This document shows positions 10,862 to 21,529 of a stretch of 64,000 bases of DNA, in pieces. A program made the position numbers and the translations under genes. The notes under the pieces are model-generated. The model worked only from the letters and a program-made list of their open reading frames with translations, ran no database searches and had not been told where the DNA came from. Location of the stretch: positions 150,806,941 to 150,870,940 of the forward strand of contig NC_090320.1 of assembly GCF_040869045.1 (NCBI RefSeq), given 5' to 3'. Position 1 is the stretch's first letter. Every line of letters begins with the position of its first letter. The DNA comes from Eurosta solidaginis (taxonomy: Eukaryota > Arthropoda > Insecta > Diptera > Tephritidae).

Positions 10862-12155
10862 GGCCCCTATTATGAACATTTTTCGATCATCGATCTTGGC
10901 TGGCTGTCGAACTTCGAAAATCGGATTTGAAATTGGTATTATGACATCTAATCTCTGTCGAAATTTTCGTTGTGTATCTAATTTTGAAGCGAATAGAAAT
11001 TTGTTGTCGACGCTGTATCGAATTAGAAGAAAATTGTTTAATACCTAAGTTTTTTGTGTTTATCTTCTACTTTTTTTGCTACCTAATAGTAATTTCAAAC
11101 TATTTTTATTAATTGTATACAGTGTAGGATGCTTTATTTTTATTAAAATTAATATCCACACCAAAATTATTTAAAAGAAAATGTTATATTTTATGATGCA
11201 AAATAGAATAATAATGAAAATTTTTCAAAATAGAAAAATCAATATTAAAAATAAAAATATTGTAAAACATATTAAAATTACAAAGTTCAAAGTAACATAA
11301 TACTAAAGTTAAATAAAAAAACTGAGTCAACATAATTTAAGAATCCTACATATAGGTCCAAGGTCGTGAATACAAAACAACTACTTGGAAGATTGGTTTC
11401 AAAAATTGGACAAAATCCGTTTATAACAAAAGGAACTTGCAGAAAGGACCAGATGTTAAAAGTTCCGAGTGCATTGGCTTACCCGATGTTCAGTTTAGAC
11501 AATCCCTAGTGCAAAGAGTGAGATTTGTTGCCAATTTCAAAATGGTTGGAATAGAATTGGCTCTCGTGCATTGTTGCAGCCATTCATCTTCATTGGATAG
11601 CAAGTACATGAACGCTTCTATGGTCATTATGAAGTTTAGTTTTTAACACATGTAACAATATATTTAGAAAGTTACAATGTTTGGAAAGCTACAATTACGA
11701 GTTGAAATTCATTTCAGCGTCTTATACTTCTGGCTAATTCCAGTATTTAAGTTTTTTTCTTCATAATAAATAATTTTGCTTTTATTTTATTTGACAGACG
11801 ATGGGAATGTGCTTTTCTGAACGGTTCAATTTATCGTCTTATCGATCAATGACACTAGTCTAGATAGAATGAGTGTCATAATACCGAATGAAAATTCTTT
11901 CGATCAGCTCTTTCCATGGCGGAACGATACAAGGTGGCAGCATGGAACAGCTGATTATAAATTTTTTTTATTTGATTTGATACATCAACTTCCGGCGCAG
12001 TACGATTTTGACATTTGTCCATCGAATTTACAAAAACAAAGTACATGGGATTTTTATTTATGTTTGTAGGTATGCCACCATGCTGCCACCTTGTATCGTC
12101 CGCTATGGCTCTTTCGACCACAGTCGAAGATCGAATTTGTCTCGTAATAGGGGCC
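10862..12155. mobile_element. Harbinger-like non-autonomous DNA element, TSD TAA
   Basis: The left end is GGCCCCTATTATGA at 10862 and the right end is its near-perfect inverted copy ending AATAGGGGCC at 12155. About 38 bp of imperfect TIR can be aligned, including CGATCATCGATC / GATCTTCGA. TAA lies immediately outside both ends (10859-10861 and 12156-12158). PIF/Harbinger elements duplicate TWA. An inner inverted pair built on CGATACAAGGTGGCAGCATGG occurs at about 11927 and 12080. A 0.25-kb LTR relic is nested at 11111-11356. No transposase frame is present. Confidence 0.75.
11111..11356 (-). repeat. Degenerate solo LTR of the 61-64 kb gypsy family
   Basis: This stretch aligns by eye with the LTR at 61223-61434. 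Shared parts include AATAATGAAAATTTTT, ACAAAGTTCAAAGTAAC and AAAGTTAAATAAAAA, and a right end GAATCCTACATAT against GAACCCTATATTACT. The left end begins AATTG in both. It carries no coding sequence and lies inside the Harbinger-like element. Confidence 0.6.
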
Positions 12156-12158
12156 TAA

Positions 12159-12739
12159 AGCGGCAGTTACCCACGTACGTAAAAAAAAACGTGTCAGCTG
12201 ACACGACCTAACTTATGAGTGTGCAACATAAACGAAAACTCACGGACGTTCAACGCACGTACGTACGTAGAGCGGAACGTAGAAATCGAAACAATTTTGA
12301 TTTTTTCCGAAAGAACGTGTCAGCTGATAGCTCTCTCACAAGACAGAATTGCCTATTAATGCTATTGTGCTATGTTTGGACCAATTGCAGTTATTATACA
12401 AAAAGGCCAAATGATTGTTAAAAAATTTGTTGAAATATCCTAACATTATTATATAAAATTGGAGGTTACAAATAAATGAACTAGAAATTCTTATTCAGTA
12501 TTTGTTTATGACATTTGCACCATGAAAAATTGTAGCTGCAAAAGTTGATGTTTGCATAAGCATGCATGCAAACTGGTCAATGGCAACAGTGCTTTGCTGT
12601 AAACAATACACACACAAATATGTTATGTACATGTACACAGACGATCACATTGATTCCTTCGGGCTTGAGGGTGCGGTCAAACGTGTTTCGTACGAAAAAC
12701 GTCCGTACGTATGGCATACGTCGGTGGGTAACTGCCGCT
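12159..12739. mobile_element. Second Harbinger-like MITE, TSD TAA
   Basis: The left end AGCGGCAGTTACCCAC at 12159 matches the inverted right end GTGGGTAACTGCCGCT ending at 12739. TAA flanks both sides (12156-12158 and 12740-12742). The left TAA is also the right target copy of the previous element. Inside are several ACGTACGT runs and a perfect palindrome GTGTCAGCTGACAC near 12191. It is 581 bp with no convincing coding frame. Confidence 0.75.
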
Positions 12740-12742
12740 TAA

Positions 12743-13259
12743 GTACTAATGGGAAGCATTCGGAATAATCTTTATTTGTTTTCGCTGGTTTTTTGTTGTT
12801 GTTGTTACATCCAAACATTGCAAAACGCATTCTTAGCTGTGTTTTTTTTTCATCTATGTACGTTTACGCTTAAACTTTATATGGACTGCTAAACGTTAAA
12901 CTTTATCTACTCTTCTGAAATTCCTGCGCATAAAATTAGTATTCCTAAATTTCAATATGCATTATACTCAAATGCAACTGAAATATGGGTATACGTTTCA
13001 CCTCTACACTAATTCTATGTATCACCTCTACAAAGCGTGTGTGTCCAGTAAACACGTAACAACACGTAAATCGTTAAGTAGCATTTGTACAGGGCGGCGT
13101 TAACTTTTGTGACCAGTCAATTTCGTCGTACCTATTTATGTGATTGTCCATACTGCTCACACATATACGGTATTAGGTTATCGAAATGTAAACAAACTAT
13201 AGTGCTGTACTGTTCTTACATTCACGTTAACTGTCAAAAGGCAGTCATTTTTTAAATTA
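12743..13259. other. AT-rich spacer without recognised features
   Basis: I see no coding frame, no repeat partner elsewhere in the window and no RNA gene. A few ACACGTAA words recur near 13053-13070. Confidence 0.5.
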
Positions 13260-13269
13260 TATACCTGTA

Positions 13270-13621
13270 TTGGCGGCCAGAGTGGTGTGATGGTAGCGTG
13301 CTGCGCCTATCACACCGTGTGCCCTGGGTTCGCACCCCGGGCAAAGCAACATCAAAATTTTAGAAATAAGGATTTTCAATTAGAAGAAAATTTTCTAAGC
13401 GGGGTCGCCCCTCGGCAGTGTTTGGCAAGCGCTCCGGGTGTATTTCTGCCATAAAAAGCTCTCAGTGAGAACTCATCTGCCTTGCAGATGCCGTTCGGAG
13501 TCGACATAAAACATGTAGGTCCCGTCCGGCCAATTTGTAGGAAAAATCAAGATGAGCACGACGCAAACTGGAAGAGAAGCTCTCTTCGGAGTTTTTCGCG
13601 CCTTACATTTATTTTTTTTTT
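13270..13621 (+). mobile_element. tRNA-derived SINE, copy 1
   Basis: The head carries polymerase III promoter boxes: an A-box-like TGATGGTAGCGTG at about 13288-13300 and a B-box-like GGTTCGCACCC at 13327-13337 inside a tRNA T-arm-like CCCTGGGTTCGCACCCCGGG. The body contains GCGGGGTCGCCCCTCGGCAG, GCCGTTCGGAGTCG and CCCGTCCGGCCAATTTGTAG. It ends CGCGCCTTACATTTA followed by a T-run, not poly(A). It is flanked by a 10-bp target duplication TATACCTGTA (13260-13269 and 13622-13631). A second copy at 47532-47896 has the same organisation. Confidence 0.85.
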
Positions 13622-13631
13622 TATACCTGTA

Positions 13632-14157
13632 ACTTTACGATTATTTTTACGTTAATATGACAGCCTTTTGGCTAGTATTACGACCGTTTTTGTTACTTCC
13701 CTACAAGACAGGTACACGTTATCTAATCGATTACTTAATCGTTACCAATAACTTGGTCACCAATTATCGTCTTAATGACTTTTACATTGCTGTCGTGAAA
13801 AAGGTAACGCATGCGCTCTCTCAAAATAGTGTACGTGTGACTCGTTTTCTCGCTCTTACCTATTGTGTTTTCGACATTCCTTCTCGCTCGATGTTATTTA
13901 CATTTTTAAGTTACTTCATTAGGTATGTTTTCGTTATCGCTAACCAAAACATATGCAATAACAACAACACGGGTAACTGGCCTATCGGTTACCCGTACCG
14001 GTTACCTTCTGTCAATTCGCATTTTATATGAATGAAACGCGTCCCTTTTGTTTAAATAATATTTAATTATGAATAAATTATGTATACAATAGTTTTTACA
14101 AATAATTTCCTTAATTTTCTAGTAAACCTTACATATGTGCATATTTATACGTACAAA
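13632..14157. other. Spacer without recognised features
   Basis: One plus-strand frame of 124 codons (13657-14031) is open but has no recognisable family, and its composition suggests chance. A near-palindromic pair GGGTAACTGG / CGGTTACCCG lies at about 13973-14000. Confidence 0.4.
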
Positions 14158-14560
14158 CTACATATTTAAAGACATAAACTTATTTGTAGTCGTGCCCTTT
14201 CTGAAACCATTTTGAGTTTCGAAGCTCACACTACTGGTGCTCACTTCTTCCTGCGCGGGTGGTGTTGTTAGTATCAGTTTGTATAGATATGAGTGTTGTA
14301 GATATAATACCGAAATATATGCAGCCCCATTTCGTGCTATCAAAGTCGATTTCCAGGTGATGTTGAGCCTTTAAACTTAACCCTTTCCCATAATATGCGT
14401 GGTAGGGCCTTATATGTGATACTAAAAAGGCCGAGGGACAGTTGTCGCAGATTTCTTGTAGTTTGAGCAAATGTACGTTCTTCTTACAGCCACAGCTGGA
14501 ATATTGTTTTGCCCACATCGTCAAATCGAATTACCTAGAATGAAAAAGAAACGAATATCA
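14158..14560 (-). other. Unidentified exon-like segment
   Basis: On the minus strand a pyrimidine-rich stretch followed by AG (near 14536) looks like a splice acceptor, and frames downstream read RFDDVGKTIFQLWL and, in another phase, KLQEICDNCPSAFLVSHIRP. Cys-rich spacing (CGCKK, CDNC) is visible. I do not recognise a family, and the two phases do not join without a frameshift. It may be another decayed host-gene exon like those further right, or chance. Confidence 0.3.
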
Positions 14561-14918
14561 GTAAGGATAGATGATAAGTTTTTAATATAACCGGAAGTGC
14601 TTAATAAATACAAGATACTCAAGGGGATTTCAGATAACCAGAATCAGGACCTGTAAAGTAAATTCGAGTGAACCTCCACCATGCCAAGGCATCTTCCGGT
14701 AGCAGGGGTACCCGAAGATTAAAACAAGGGATAATTGATAGATGTTTGGGTAATAGATAGTAAATTAGGCGTGCTACAAAAACAAAAACGAATAAATGCA
14801 GATGACTGTTTAATCCATTATGCGAAGTTCTTTGAATGGATGTGCAAATTGAAACGGCCAAAGTACTGCTAAAACTGCTTTCCTCGAGTAACCCGGGAAC
14901 GAATTGATATGACTACGT
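14561..14918. other. Spacer without recognised features
   Basis: No convincing gene or repeat is seen here. Short open frames on the minus strand (14619-14861) have no family resemblance. Confidence 0.4.
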
Positions 14919-15110
14919 CTATTCTTCTTTAGCAGCAGTGCCGAGCACCAGTTCTGTTTTGGACAGGAAAGTAAACGTTTGGTTGTCTGCAAGTTTATCA
15001 TATGCCAGTACAGAACATACTCGTTTGCTGGATCTGAGCAGTACATCTAATTTTCCCAAATTTTCTGGGCTCAGCGAGGGTATCCTCCTGAATGGTGCAT
15101 GTGTACCCTG
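14919..15110 (-). other. Unidentified exon-like segment
   Basis: A minus-strand frame reads SLSPENLGKLDVLLRSSKRV then CSVLAYDKLADNQTFTFLSK and ends at a stop near 14919. It has protein-like composition and continues upstream into dispersed repeat sequence at about 15139. I cannot name a family. It could be a host-gene C-terminal exon truncated by the repeat. Confidence 0.3.
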
Positions 15111-15138
15111 CTGCCTTGCCTGGCCGCTCACCCAACAA

Positions 15139-15296
15139 CACCAGGCACGACGGAACAAGGGGTTTTGTAGCGCAATCCTTTCAATGGGTTGCCAGCGCAA
15201 TATATAGCCTCTCCAACCCAATTGTCAAAGTCACCTACCCGTGGCGAATCCTGTTTCTTTAACAGCCGAGGCTCTGGCAACCTCATGTTCCTTATG
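15139..15296 (-). repeat. Dispersed repeat family A, fragment 1
   Basis: Read on the minus strand it contains GCCAGAGCCTCG, AAACAGGATTCGCC and AGGCTATATATTGCGCTGG, matching the fuller copy at 17232-17650. No coding potential is seen. Other fragments lie at 19905, 21042 and 52545. Confidence 0.65.
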
Positions 15297-15299
15297 GAT

Positions 15300-15625
15300 C
15301 TACATTTGAAGGCGCTTAGTTAGCTGACATCGCTTACTTAACCGGTAGATTCTAAAGTAAAAACCAAAACACAAAATATAGGTTAGGTTGAAGTGGCCGG
15401 TTTATGAGGATCTCACATAGACTGAATGAGTCCGTAGTGTTACCAGAAGTTTGTTTTAACGACCAAGCTGAAAACCCTATCAAGAACCAGGACCTATGTT
15501 ATAAAAAAACTCCGTCCTCTTGACAAATACTAGAAGTTTCCTAGGACTTAAGCCACTTGCTGCTTCTAGATCTGACAGCTTTATCACTCCTAATAGCTGG
15601 AGCCTTAGCCTGGCAAGCGATGGGC
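15300..15625. other. Probable dispersed repeat sequence
   Basis: It includes GGTTAGGTTGAAGTGGCCGG and CTCACATAGACTGAATGAG, which I remember as common repetitive words in tephritid sequences, but no second copy is present in this window. No gene is seen. Confidence 0.35.
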
Positions 15626-16924
15626 ACGATATTTCTCAGGGGGCCCGGTATTTCTCGGTATTTTTTTTAATTCAGGAGGGTCTTTAGTTGTTCCATGTGG
15701 AAATTTTAAGCCGAATTTCAAAAGCAACGAATATTGATAATGGATTTTTACCTGGTCCCTCGAACAGTGAGGAGACAATAAAAACATCAAACAAAAATAT
15801 ATGTTTACATGAATCCGAAATCGTAAAGTTTTCGTGGTAACACTGATGAAGGTTCATCTACAAAAAGCCTTCCAACAATACCACCAACTCTGTATCAAAG
15901 TCTAGATTATTTAAACGACTTCGATATCGGTACCGTGAATAATGAGTTTTTGCGATCTGAAGAAGTCAACGAAATAATTCGTCGAGGTCATCAAAAGTGC
16001 CCTGTTATTTTTCCACGTGATTGTGAAGACGAGGCATTTCCTACCTCGTTGTTAAACAGAATCTTGCCAAATGGAGAGAAAGTAGAGTGTCACTGGTTGG
16101 TGTGGAGTGCCAGTAGCAATGCTTTTTATTGCCTACCATGTCGTCTGTTAAGCACCAATACTTTAAATCGACTTAAATTTGTTTTCCTGGCGAATATTCG
16201 AAATTCCAGGTATGGAAGAAGCTATACGCTAAACTGCCATCACATGAAAATACTGAAGATCACATTAAATGTTATATTCAATGGCGATCTTTACAAAACC
16301 TAATTCGAAAGGAGGCTACAATTGATACACTTATCAATGAACAGCTAATCACTGAAACTCACAAGTGGAAAGAAATTTTATATAGAATTTTGGACACTAC
16401 TTTTTTTCAAAAAGCGAAAGGATGGACATTTTTTGGGCATCTAAGATCTCATAAGCCATTATGATCCGATACTTAGAGATCATTTGGAGAAAGTTAGGAT
16501 TTCACAATAGCAGCACAAACGTTTACAAGTTCACTATCTTTCCCCAGATATTCAGAACGAGTTTATAGAAATTTGTGCAAAGCATGTGAGGGAAACTATA
16601 TTAGATCAAGGCAAGAAAGCTAAGTATTTTGCTATTATCGTTGAAGCTATGCTTGATGCTAGTCACGTTGACTACGTTCATTTTGCGCTCACTCCATTTC
16701 AATTCGAAAGCAACAAATTTACAATTCCAGAACAGATTTTGGCTTTCGTGAATTGTAACCAAAAAACTGCTCAGAAAATCGCTGATCTAATTTGCCATAC
16801 ATGATTGAAGATTGTCGTGCACAAGGGTACGATAACGGCGCCAATATGAAAGGAGCTTACAACGGAGCACTACGTCACATTCTCGACAAAAACTCGAATG
16901 CTGATTACTCGCCTTGTGCAACCC

Positions 16925-17690
16925 GCAGCTATGATAGCGTTTTCTTTTCTGGATAAAGTGTTACGCAAGCGTTGTTGTTCTATTCTAAAAAACAGGCAAC
17001 GACTTTACGGGGTATTTCGTTCTTTTGTGAAAATTCTTGCCTGCTCGCAACGCAAAAGCGTTACACTTTTACCCTGTATAAAATGGCGGTGTGGCAGTGC
17101 AACTTTATGAAACTCTCAATTCGCTCTTAAGTTCCACATATACTCTGTTAATATGAGTGAATTTGGTGAGTTAAATTTTCTTTGTATGCACTATAAATAT
17201 TGACCATTTTCTGGGGTAGGAATAACTCTATTGTTGTTGTTGTAGCGATAAGGTTGCTCCCCGAAGGCTTTGAGAAGGATTATCGATGTAATGGTCCTTT
17301 GCCGGACACAGATCCGGTACGCTCCGGTACCACAGCACCATTAAGGTGCTAGCCCGACCATCTCGGGAACGATTTATGTGACCACATTAAACCTTCAGGC
17401 CATCCCCTCCCTCCCCATCCCAAGCTCCATGAGGAGCTAGGGGTCGCCAGAGCCTCGTCTGTTAGTGAAACAGGATTCGCCGCGGATAGGTGAGGTTGAC
17501 AATTAGGTTTGGGGAAGCTATATATTGCGCTGGCAACCTGCAGGGTTGCGCTACACAGTCCCTGGAATCTGATATTTTAGTCCCCTCTTACTCATACGAC
17601 AGGCATACCTACCGCGGGTATATTCTGACACCCTAACCCGATGGGGTAGAGTATTACCATTTACTTAGGCAACAATTTATTTCAGAAAAA
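16925..17690. mobile_element. Small TIR element inserted in the hAT transposase
   Basis: The transposase reading breaks after SPCAT near 16925 and resumes with INLCGVDAAE at about 17695. The intervening DNA starts GATAGCGTTTTCTTTTCTG and ends with the inverted form CAGAAAAAAAACGCTATC, giving a TIR of about 19 bp with one mismatch. It contains no transposase. A family-A repeat (17232-17650) is nested in it. The target duplication is unclear. Confidence 0.6.
17232..17650 (+). repeat. Dispersed repeat family A, longest copy
   Basis: It begins GTTGTTGTTGTAGCGATAAGG and runs through GGTCCTTTGCCGGAC, GATCCGGTACGCTCCGG, CTAGCCCGACCATCTCGGG, GAGGAGCTAGGGGTCGCC and AAGCTATATATTGCGCTGGC. Partial copies occur at 15139, 19905, 21042 and 52545. 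No protein is encoded, and neither TIRs nor LTRs are visible. I suspect the untranslated part of a non-LTR retrotransposon, but this is not shown. Confidence 0.7.
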
Positions 17691-19079
17691 AAACGCTATC
17701 AATTTATGTGGTGTTGATGCTGCAGAATGTTGTACGGCTGCAATTATTTTCTTCGGCAGCACTCCACAACGATGTGACATCCTCAAAAAAAATGTACCTA
17801 GCTCTCTTCGTAGTCTTTCAGCCAAAAGCCAAATTTGACTGCGCAAGCATACGGCGATGTTACCGGCATTCTCAACTACATCAACAAGTTCGAATGTATC
17901 TTGCTGTCCTCAATTTGGTTCAAAACCCTACCGTTAATGAAAGAAGCGTGGTCCTCCAAGCGAGTGACGCCACCACAGATGTTGAGGTCCGACATCTAGA
18001 TGCCTTATTAGCTGATTTGAAGTTGATCAGGAACCAATGGGAAACAATTTTAAACGAATGCAAAACAGTTGCTATTCAATTGAACATCTCGCCAAAGTTT
18101 CCGGACATTCGAAAGAGAAAACCCAAAAGGCGTTCTGAAGATAATTTAAATGAGATGATGATTCAGAGTCTGATTTCAAAAACAATACATTCTTGGTGAT
18201 CGTTGATTCGGTAATCACTGGTATTACTGAACGATTTGCATCTATGAGAAATTTGAACGAAAAGTTTTCCTTTTTGTGGCAATTTAAGACATGGCTGAAA
18301 CTACGATTTGGGCGAGCGCAGCAAAATTTTTCGAAAAATACAAGTCGGACATTTCTCAAAGCTTAGAATGTGAAATAGTTCACTTGAAACACATTTACGA
18401 AGCAAATTTTGATAAAGGTATGTCACCATTGGAATTGCTAAATGCCGTCTATTTTCAAAATATGTATACAATTTTCCCCCAACTTTTGTATTGGTTTACG
18501 TACCTTTTGCACTTTACCTGTCACTGTATCTAGTGCAGCACGTTCCTTCAGCGTCCTTTCAAGAATGAAAGACTTTCATAGATCGTGTTCATCTAAAGAG
18601 CGAGTTTTAGGACTTGCCACGCTTTGTGTTGCATCCGTTTTGGCACAACAGTTAAATTTTGATATTACTATAAAAAATTTTGCAGCGAAAAAAGCAAGTA
18701 AAGCCAACATTCTATATTGAATAATTAAAATATATAATCATCATTAAATTTATTAGAAATGTATGAAATGTTACCAAATAACTAGAAAAGATTATTTGAA
18801 ATAATATGTGGCTGTTAAAAGAGAATTTTATTTCTACGTCACAATATAATAAAACAAATAGTAAATATTCTGTGTTAATTTTATTGTCAGCTCTTAGCCA
18901 AACATCATTTAGATGATGTGGCAACCATTTTTTTTGATGTAATCCATCAATAATGATTTATGAATGAAACGTCATTAATTCACGTTAATCAAATGAATTA
19001 GTGGATTTTTTATAGGGGCCCGTAAATTTTTTTAGTCACGGTCCCGGATTTTCTCTCTACGGCCCTGGTTCGAAGACGC

Positions 19080-19880
19080 CAGAGGGGAGTGAAGCCAGAG
19101 TCTCCGGACCCAGAGCCAAAATATCAGTACCTCTAAAAGCACATACGAGCAGCTTTCAAGCGGAAGTATTCGCCATATGTTCGTGCGCTAAGCTGAACCT
19201 TCAACGCTGATACAATGAAACAATTGCCATACTCAGTCAGACAGTCAGGCCCCACTAAAGGCAATTGTGGCGTTCGAAATAAAGTCAGCACTGGTCCTTG
19301 GGTGCACAACGTAGTACTGTTGCACTGGGTCCCAGGCCACAGGGGAGTGCAGGGTAATGAGCAGGCGGACTCTAGTGTTTAGTTTGTTGCGTCCCTCCCA
19401 CAAATTATCATCCTCCCAGCAGATCCATGCAGCGGGTCTGCGCCATACTCTCCTCCTCCGGGAAGGTATCGAACCCAATCGGTGTAGAAGAACACTGGAG
19501 CAATACGCCAGGTTTGAGACAATCTAAGTTACTGTTAGGAAGTTATAGCACAAGTCGCTACAGGGCAATAATAGACCTATCGAAAGATAACCGAAGAATC
19601 CCAAGAGCTATTCTTACAGGGCATTATAGACTGAGCAGCCGTATGCAGAAAGTGGGCATACTATCGAATAACACATGCCGATTTTGTGATCGATCAGCAG
19701 ACGGCGGACCATATCCTCCAAGAATACGAGGCAATCTCAAAACGTAGGGCTAAGTTTATGGGCTCACCATGGCCAGTGCATTCCCACATTTAATCCCTCA
19801 AGCCAAGAACTCTGCTAGGGTTCATCAAAGAAGTCGGCTACGATGAGGTGCTGTGAAGGAGATGTGCAAGTCACTGTGCA
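19080..19880 (+). pseudogene. LINE fragment: RNase H and C-terminal zinc domain
   Basis: At about 19313-19375 the frame reads VLLHWVPGHRGVQGNEQADS, the hallmark RNase H motif of LINEs in the Jockey, R1 and I groups. After a roughly 110-bp interruption (19378-19490) another frame reads LEQYARFET, then LTGHYRLSSRMQKVG and TCRFCDRSAD. In a shifted phase comes a His/Cys tail with DHILQECEAISKRRAKF, the usual C-terminal zinc-binding region after RNase H. EN and RT are absent. Multiple frameshifts. Confidence 0.7.
19378..19490. repeat. Short segment shared with 52440-52535
   Basis: The words TTTGTTGCGTCCC, CACAAATT, TCGTCCTCCCAGCA (or ATCATCCTCCCAGCA) and GGAAGGTAT occur in the same order here and at 52440-52535. 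Here the segment splits the RNase H and C-terminal parts of a LINE, so it is a secondary insertion. No coding role is recognised. Confidence 0.55.
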
Positions 19881-19904
19881 ATCCTCAATAAATTATCTAT
19901 CTAC

Positions 19905-19985
19905 GTTCCGGTAACAAGCACCATTGAGGTACTAATCCGACCATCTCCGGACCTATTGATATGACTACATTGAACCTTCTAGGGA
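19905..19985 (+). repeat. Dispersed repeat family A, fragment 3
   Basis: It contains GTTCCGGTAACAAGCACCAT, GGTACTAATCCGACCATCTC and a downstream ATGACTACATTGAACCTTC, matching the centre of the 17232-17650 copy with scattered differences. Confidence 0.6.
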
Positions 19986-19989
19986 TTGA

Positions 19990-20439
19990 ATATTAATAAT
20001 GACCGCAATGCGAAAGTCTGATAAAATTTACCATTCTCCATGGAATGCTACATATATAACTTCCCACGTTTTGAATCAGTAATGAATAGAGCAAAATTTA
20101 CTAAAATTTTAACTGGTTGTGGGTAAGGTGTTGATGTCCTCTCTTAACGCAACATTGCGTTGGCAACGGCGATGCAGGGAAAATAATAAAAATCCTATAA
20201 ATCTACTGATCATAATTAATTAATCCCTCCCTTTCTATGCAGTTGTATGCATACATACATACATATGGGTTTTGTTCTCCAAACGCTATTTAAAGAAATC
20301 AATTGGTATTTACATGAACTTCGAACTCTTTGGTATTTGCCTTCTTCAGTTGATTATCAACAAAAGCATGACAAATTATCACTAACAAATTCATACATGT
20401 TGTTTATATATTTAATATGGTAGGCAATTTACTTACCCT
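19990..20439. other. AT-rich spacer without recognised features
   Basis: No coding frame, repeat partner or RNA gene is seen. A short run of CATACATACATACATA lies at about 20250. Confidence 0.45.
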
Positions 20440-20945
20440 TTCTGGTGCGATGATCCTGGACAATCGGACCTGACTAGACGAGATTTATTTTGCTTTAACA
20501 TAGCGTGCTTAACGCGAACCATATCATGTTGGGGCACAATTTCGATTATGCAACCAATCAAAGAAATGTCGTGCTTGTAATACTGCTATGATAGCAGCAG
20601 CAACTCCCGGTGGCGGCACATAAACAACAGTTGCATGCGGATCAGTTGCATTTTTTGCTTCGGCTACTTATTCAATTTTAATTCACATTACATTATCTAC
20701 TATTGCAATTTTTAATCAATACAAATCAATATAAATTACCGAAGCAAATACTGGCAAACCAAGATGCGTAGTTCCACCCTTTTTTGGGAAAATACATCCA
20801 ACCAATTTTGTACCGTATTCCAAAGCATGTTGGTTGTGGAAAGTACCTTGTTTACCGGTAAATCCTTGGCAAATGACACGTGAATCTGCATTTAATTGTA
20901 GGTTTCTTGTTGTTTTGGCATATCCTGAGCTGAATCGCACCCCGG
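20440..20945 (-). pseudogene. Succinyl-CoA synthetase alpha subunit pseudogene
   Basis: The minus strand reads [52 protein letters not shown] and LPVFASV (20930-20741), the N-terminal CoA-binding region of mitochondrial SUCLG1/ScsA. After an intron-sized gap of about 75 nt beginning GTAATT (20739), 20665-20560 gives [21 protein letters not shown] further shifted phase gives [11 protein letters not shown] and KSRLV near 20530-20480, ending at a GTAAGT donor near 20445. The active enzyme makes succinate and ATP or GTP in the TCA cycle. Frameshifts and missing exons make this a dead fragment. Introns are retained, so it is not a retrocopy. Confidence 0.82.
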
Positions 20946-21041
20946 CAGAGATGATATATATTAGAATAATATAACATTTTTTTTTATTATTTAAAAATAC
21001 ACATACGTATGAATGAAAAGCAGCAAGTAAATAATGTTTCT

Positions 21042-21120
21042 TTGGTTGTAGCGATAAGGACACTCCCCGGGAGCGATTTAGTATGACCACCTGAAACCTT
21101 CTAGGCCATCCCGTCGATTC
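21042..21120 (+). repeat. Dispersed repeat family A, fragment 4
   Basis: It reads GGTTGTAGCGATAAGGACAC then CTCCCCGGGAGCGATTTAG and CTTCTAGGCCATCCCG. These are the two ends of family A joined across an internal deletion. Confidence 0.55.
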
Positions 21121-21124
21121 TATA

Positions 21125-21529
21125 CAACTTTCAGACGCGTCTTTTAATACCACCTTTGTTTAAGTTGTGCACTGTCTTGAAAACGGTACCTTTTTTGGTT
21201 TTGGAAATCGAATCTTCCAATTCCAATTGGTGGCAAGAGGACTTGGCTGCCTCTAGTTAATGCGCCAGGTTAATTTGGAAGTGCCTAAACAGCTAACACA
21301 CGTCACACCTAAAAGCCCGTAGCACAAGCACTTTTTTTAGTTTTTTAGTTTAATTACCACAATTATAGTTTTTCATGGTTTTAAAATGTTTCCCGAAATA
21401 ATTAATAAATTGTCGTATTAAAATGACGCTGTCATTTCGATGACAGCAAGAAACGTCGATGTGTTAGTGGAGAGCGAAAAAAGCTTTGAATGTGTGGGTG
21501 AACTAGTTACCTCCGTCTTGTAGGGTTGG
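21125..21529. other. Spacer without recognised features
   Basis: No gene or repeat partner is seen. The stretch precedes the first LTR of the BEL-type pair. Confidence 0.45.

Larger units (their letters stand above)
15935..18720 (+). pseudogene. hAT transposase (DUF4371 type) pseudogene
   Basis: From about 15935 the frame carries the N-terminal zinc-finger-like block CHWLVWSASSNAFYCLPCRL. Around 16800-16915 another frame gives DCRAQGYDNGANMKGAYNG, the part of the catalytic core typical of DUF4371/ZMYM1-like hAT proteins. After an insertion, 17690-17830 continues INLCGVDAAECC and LKKNVPSSLRSLS. The C-terminal hAT dimerisation block is at 18535-18720 (SAARSFSVLSRMKDFHRSCS, then LGLATLCVASVLAQ). 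These enzymes excise and insert the element. Many stops and frameshifts make it inactive. Confidence 0.8.
15626..19066 (+). mobile_element. Broken hAT-type DNA transposon
   Basis: A fragmented hAT transposase (15935-18720) is bounded on the right by a GC-rich end reading outward as CAGGGCCGTAGAGAG on the minus strand (19066 inward). On the left, near 15626-15650, is a loosely similar segment with CAGGGGGCCCGGTATTTCTC. TIRs are therefore degenerate and no clean 8-bp target duplication was found. A secondary insertion lies at 16925-17690. Confidence 0.6.

Noticed and set aside
13281..13345. Possible tRNA gene
   Set aside because: The A and B boxes are present but no full cloverleaf forms. The sequence is the head of a 350-bp SINE with target duplications.
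15605..15790. Minus-strand frame of 61 codons
   Set aside because: It lies across the left end of the hAT element and has no family similarity.
20446..20945. Working succinyl-CoA synthetase gene
   Set aside because: Only the N-terminal third is present, with phase changes between blocks.
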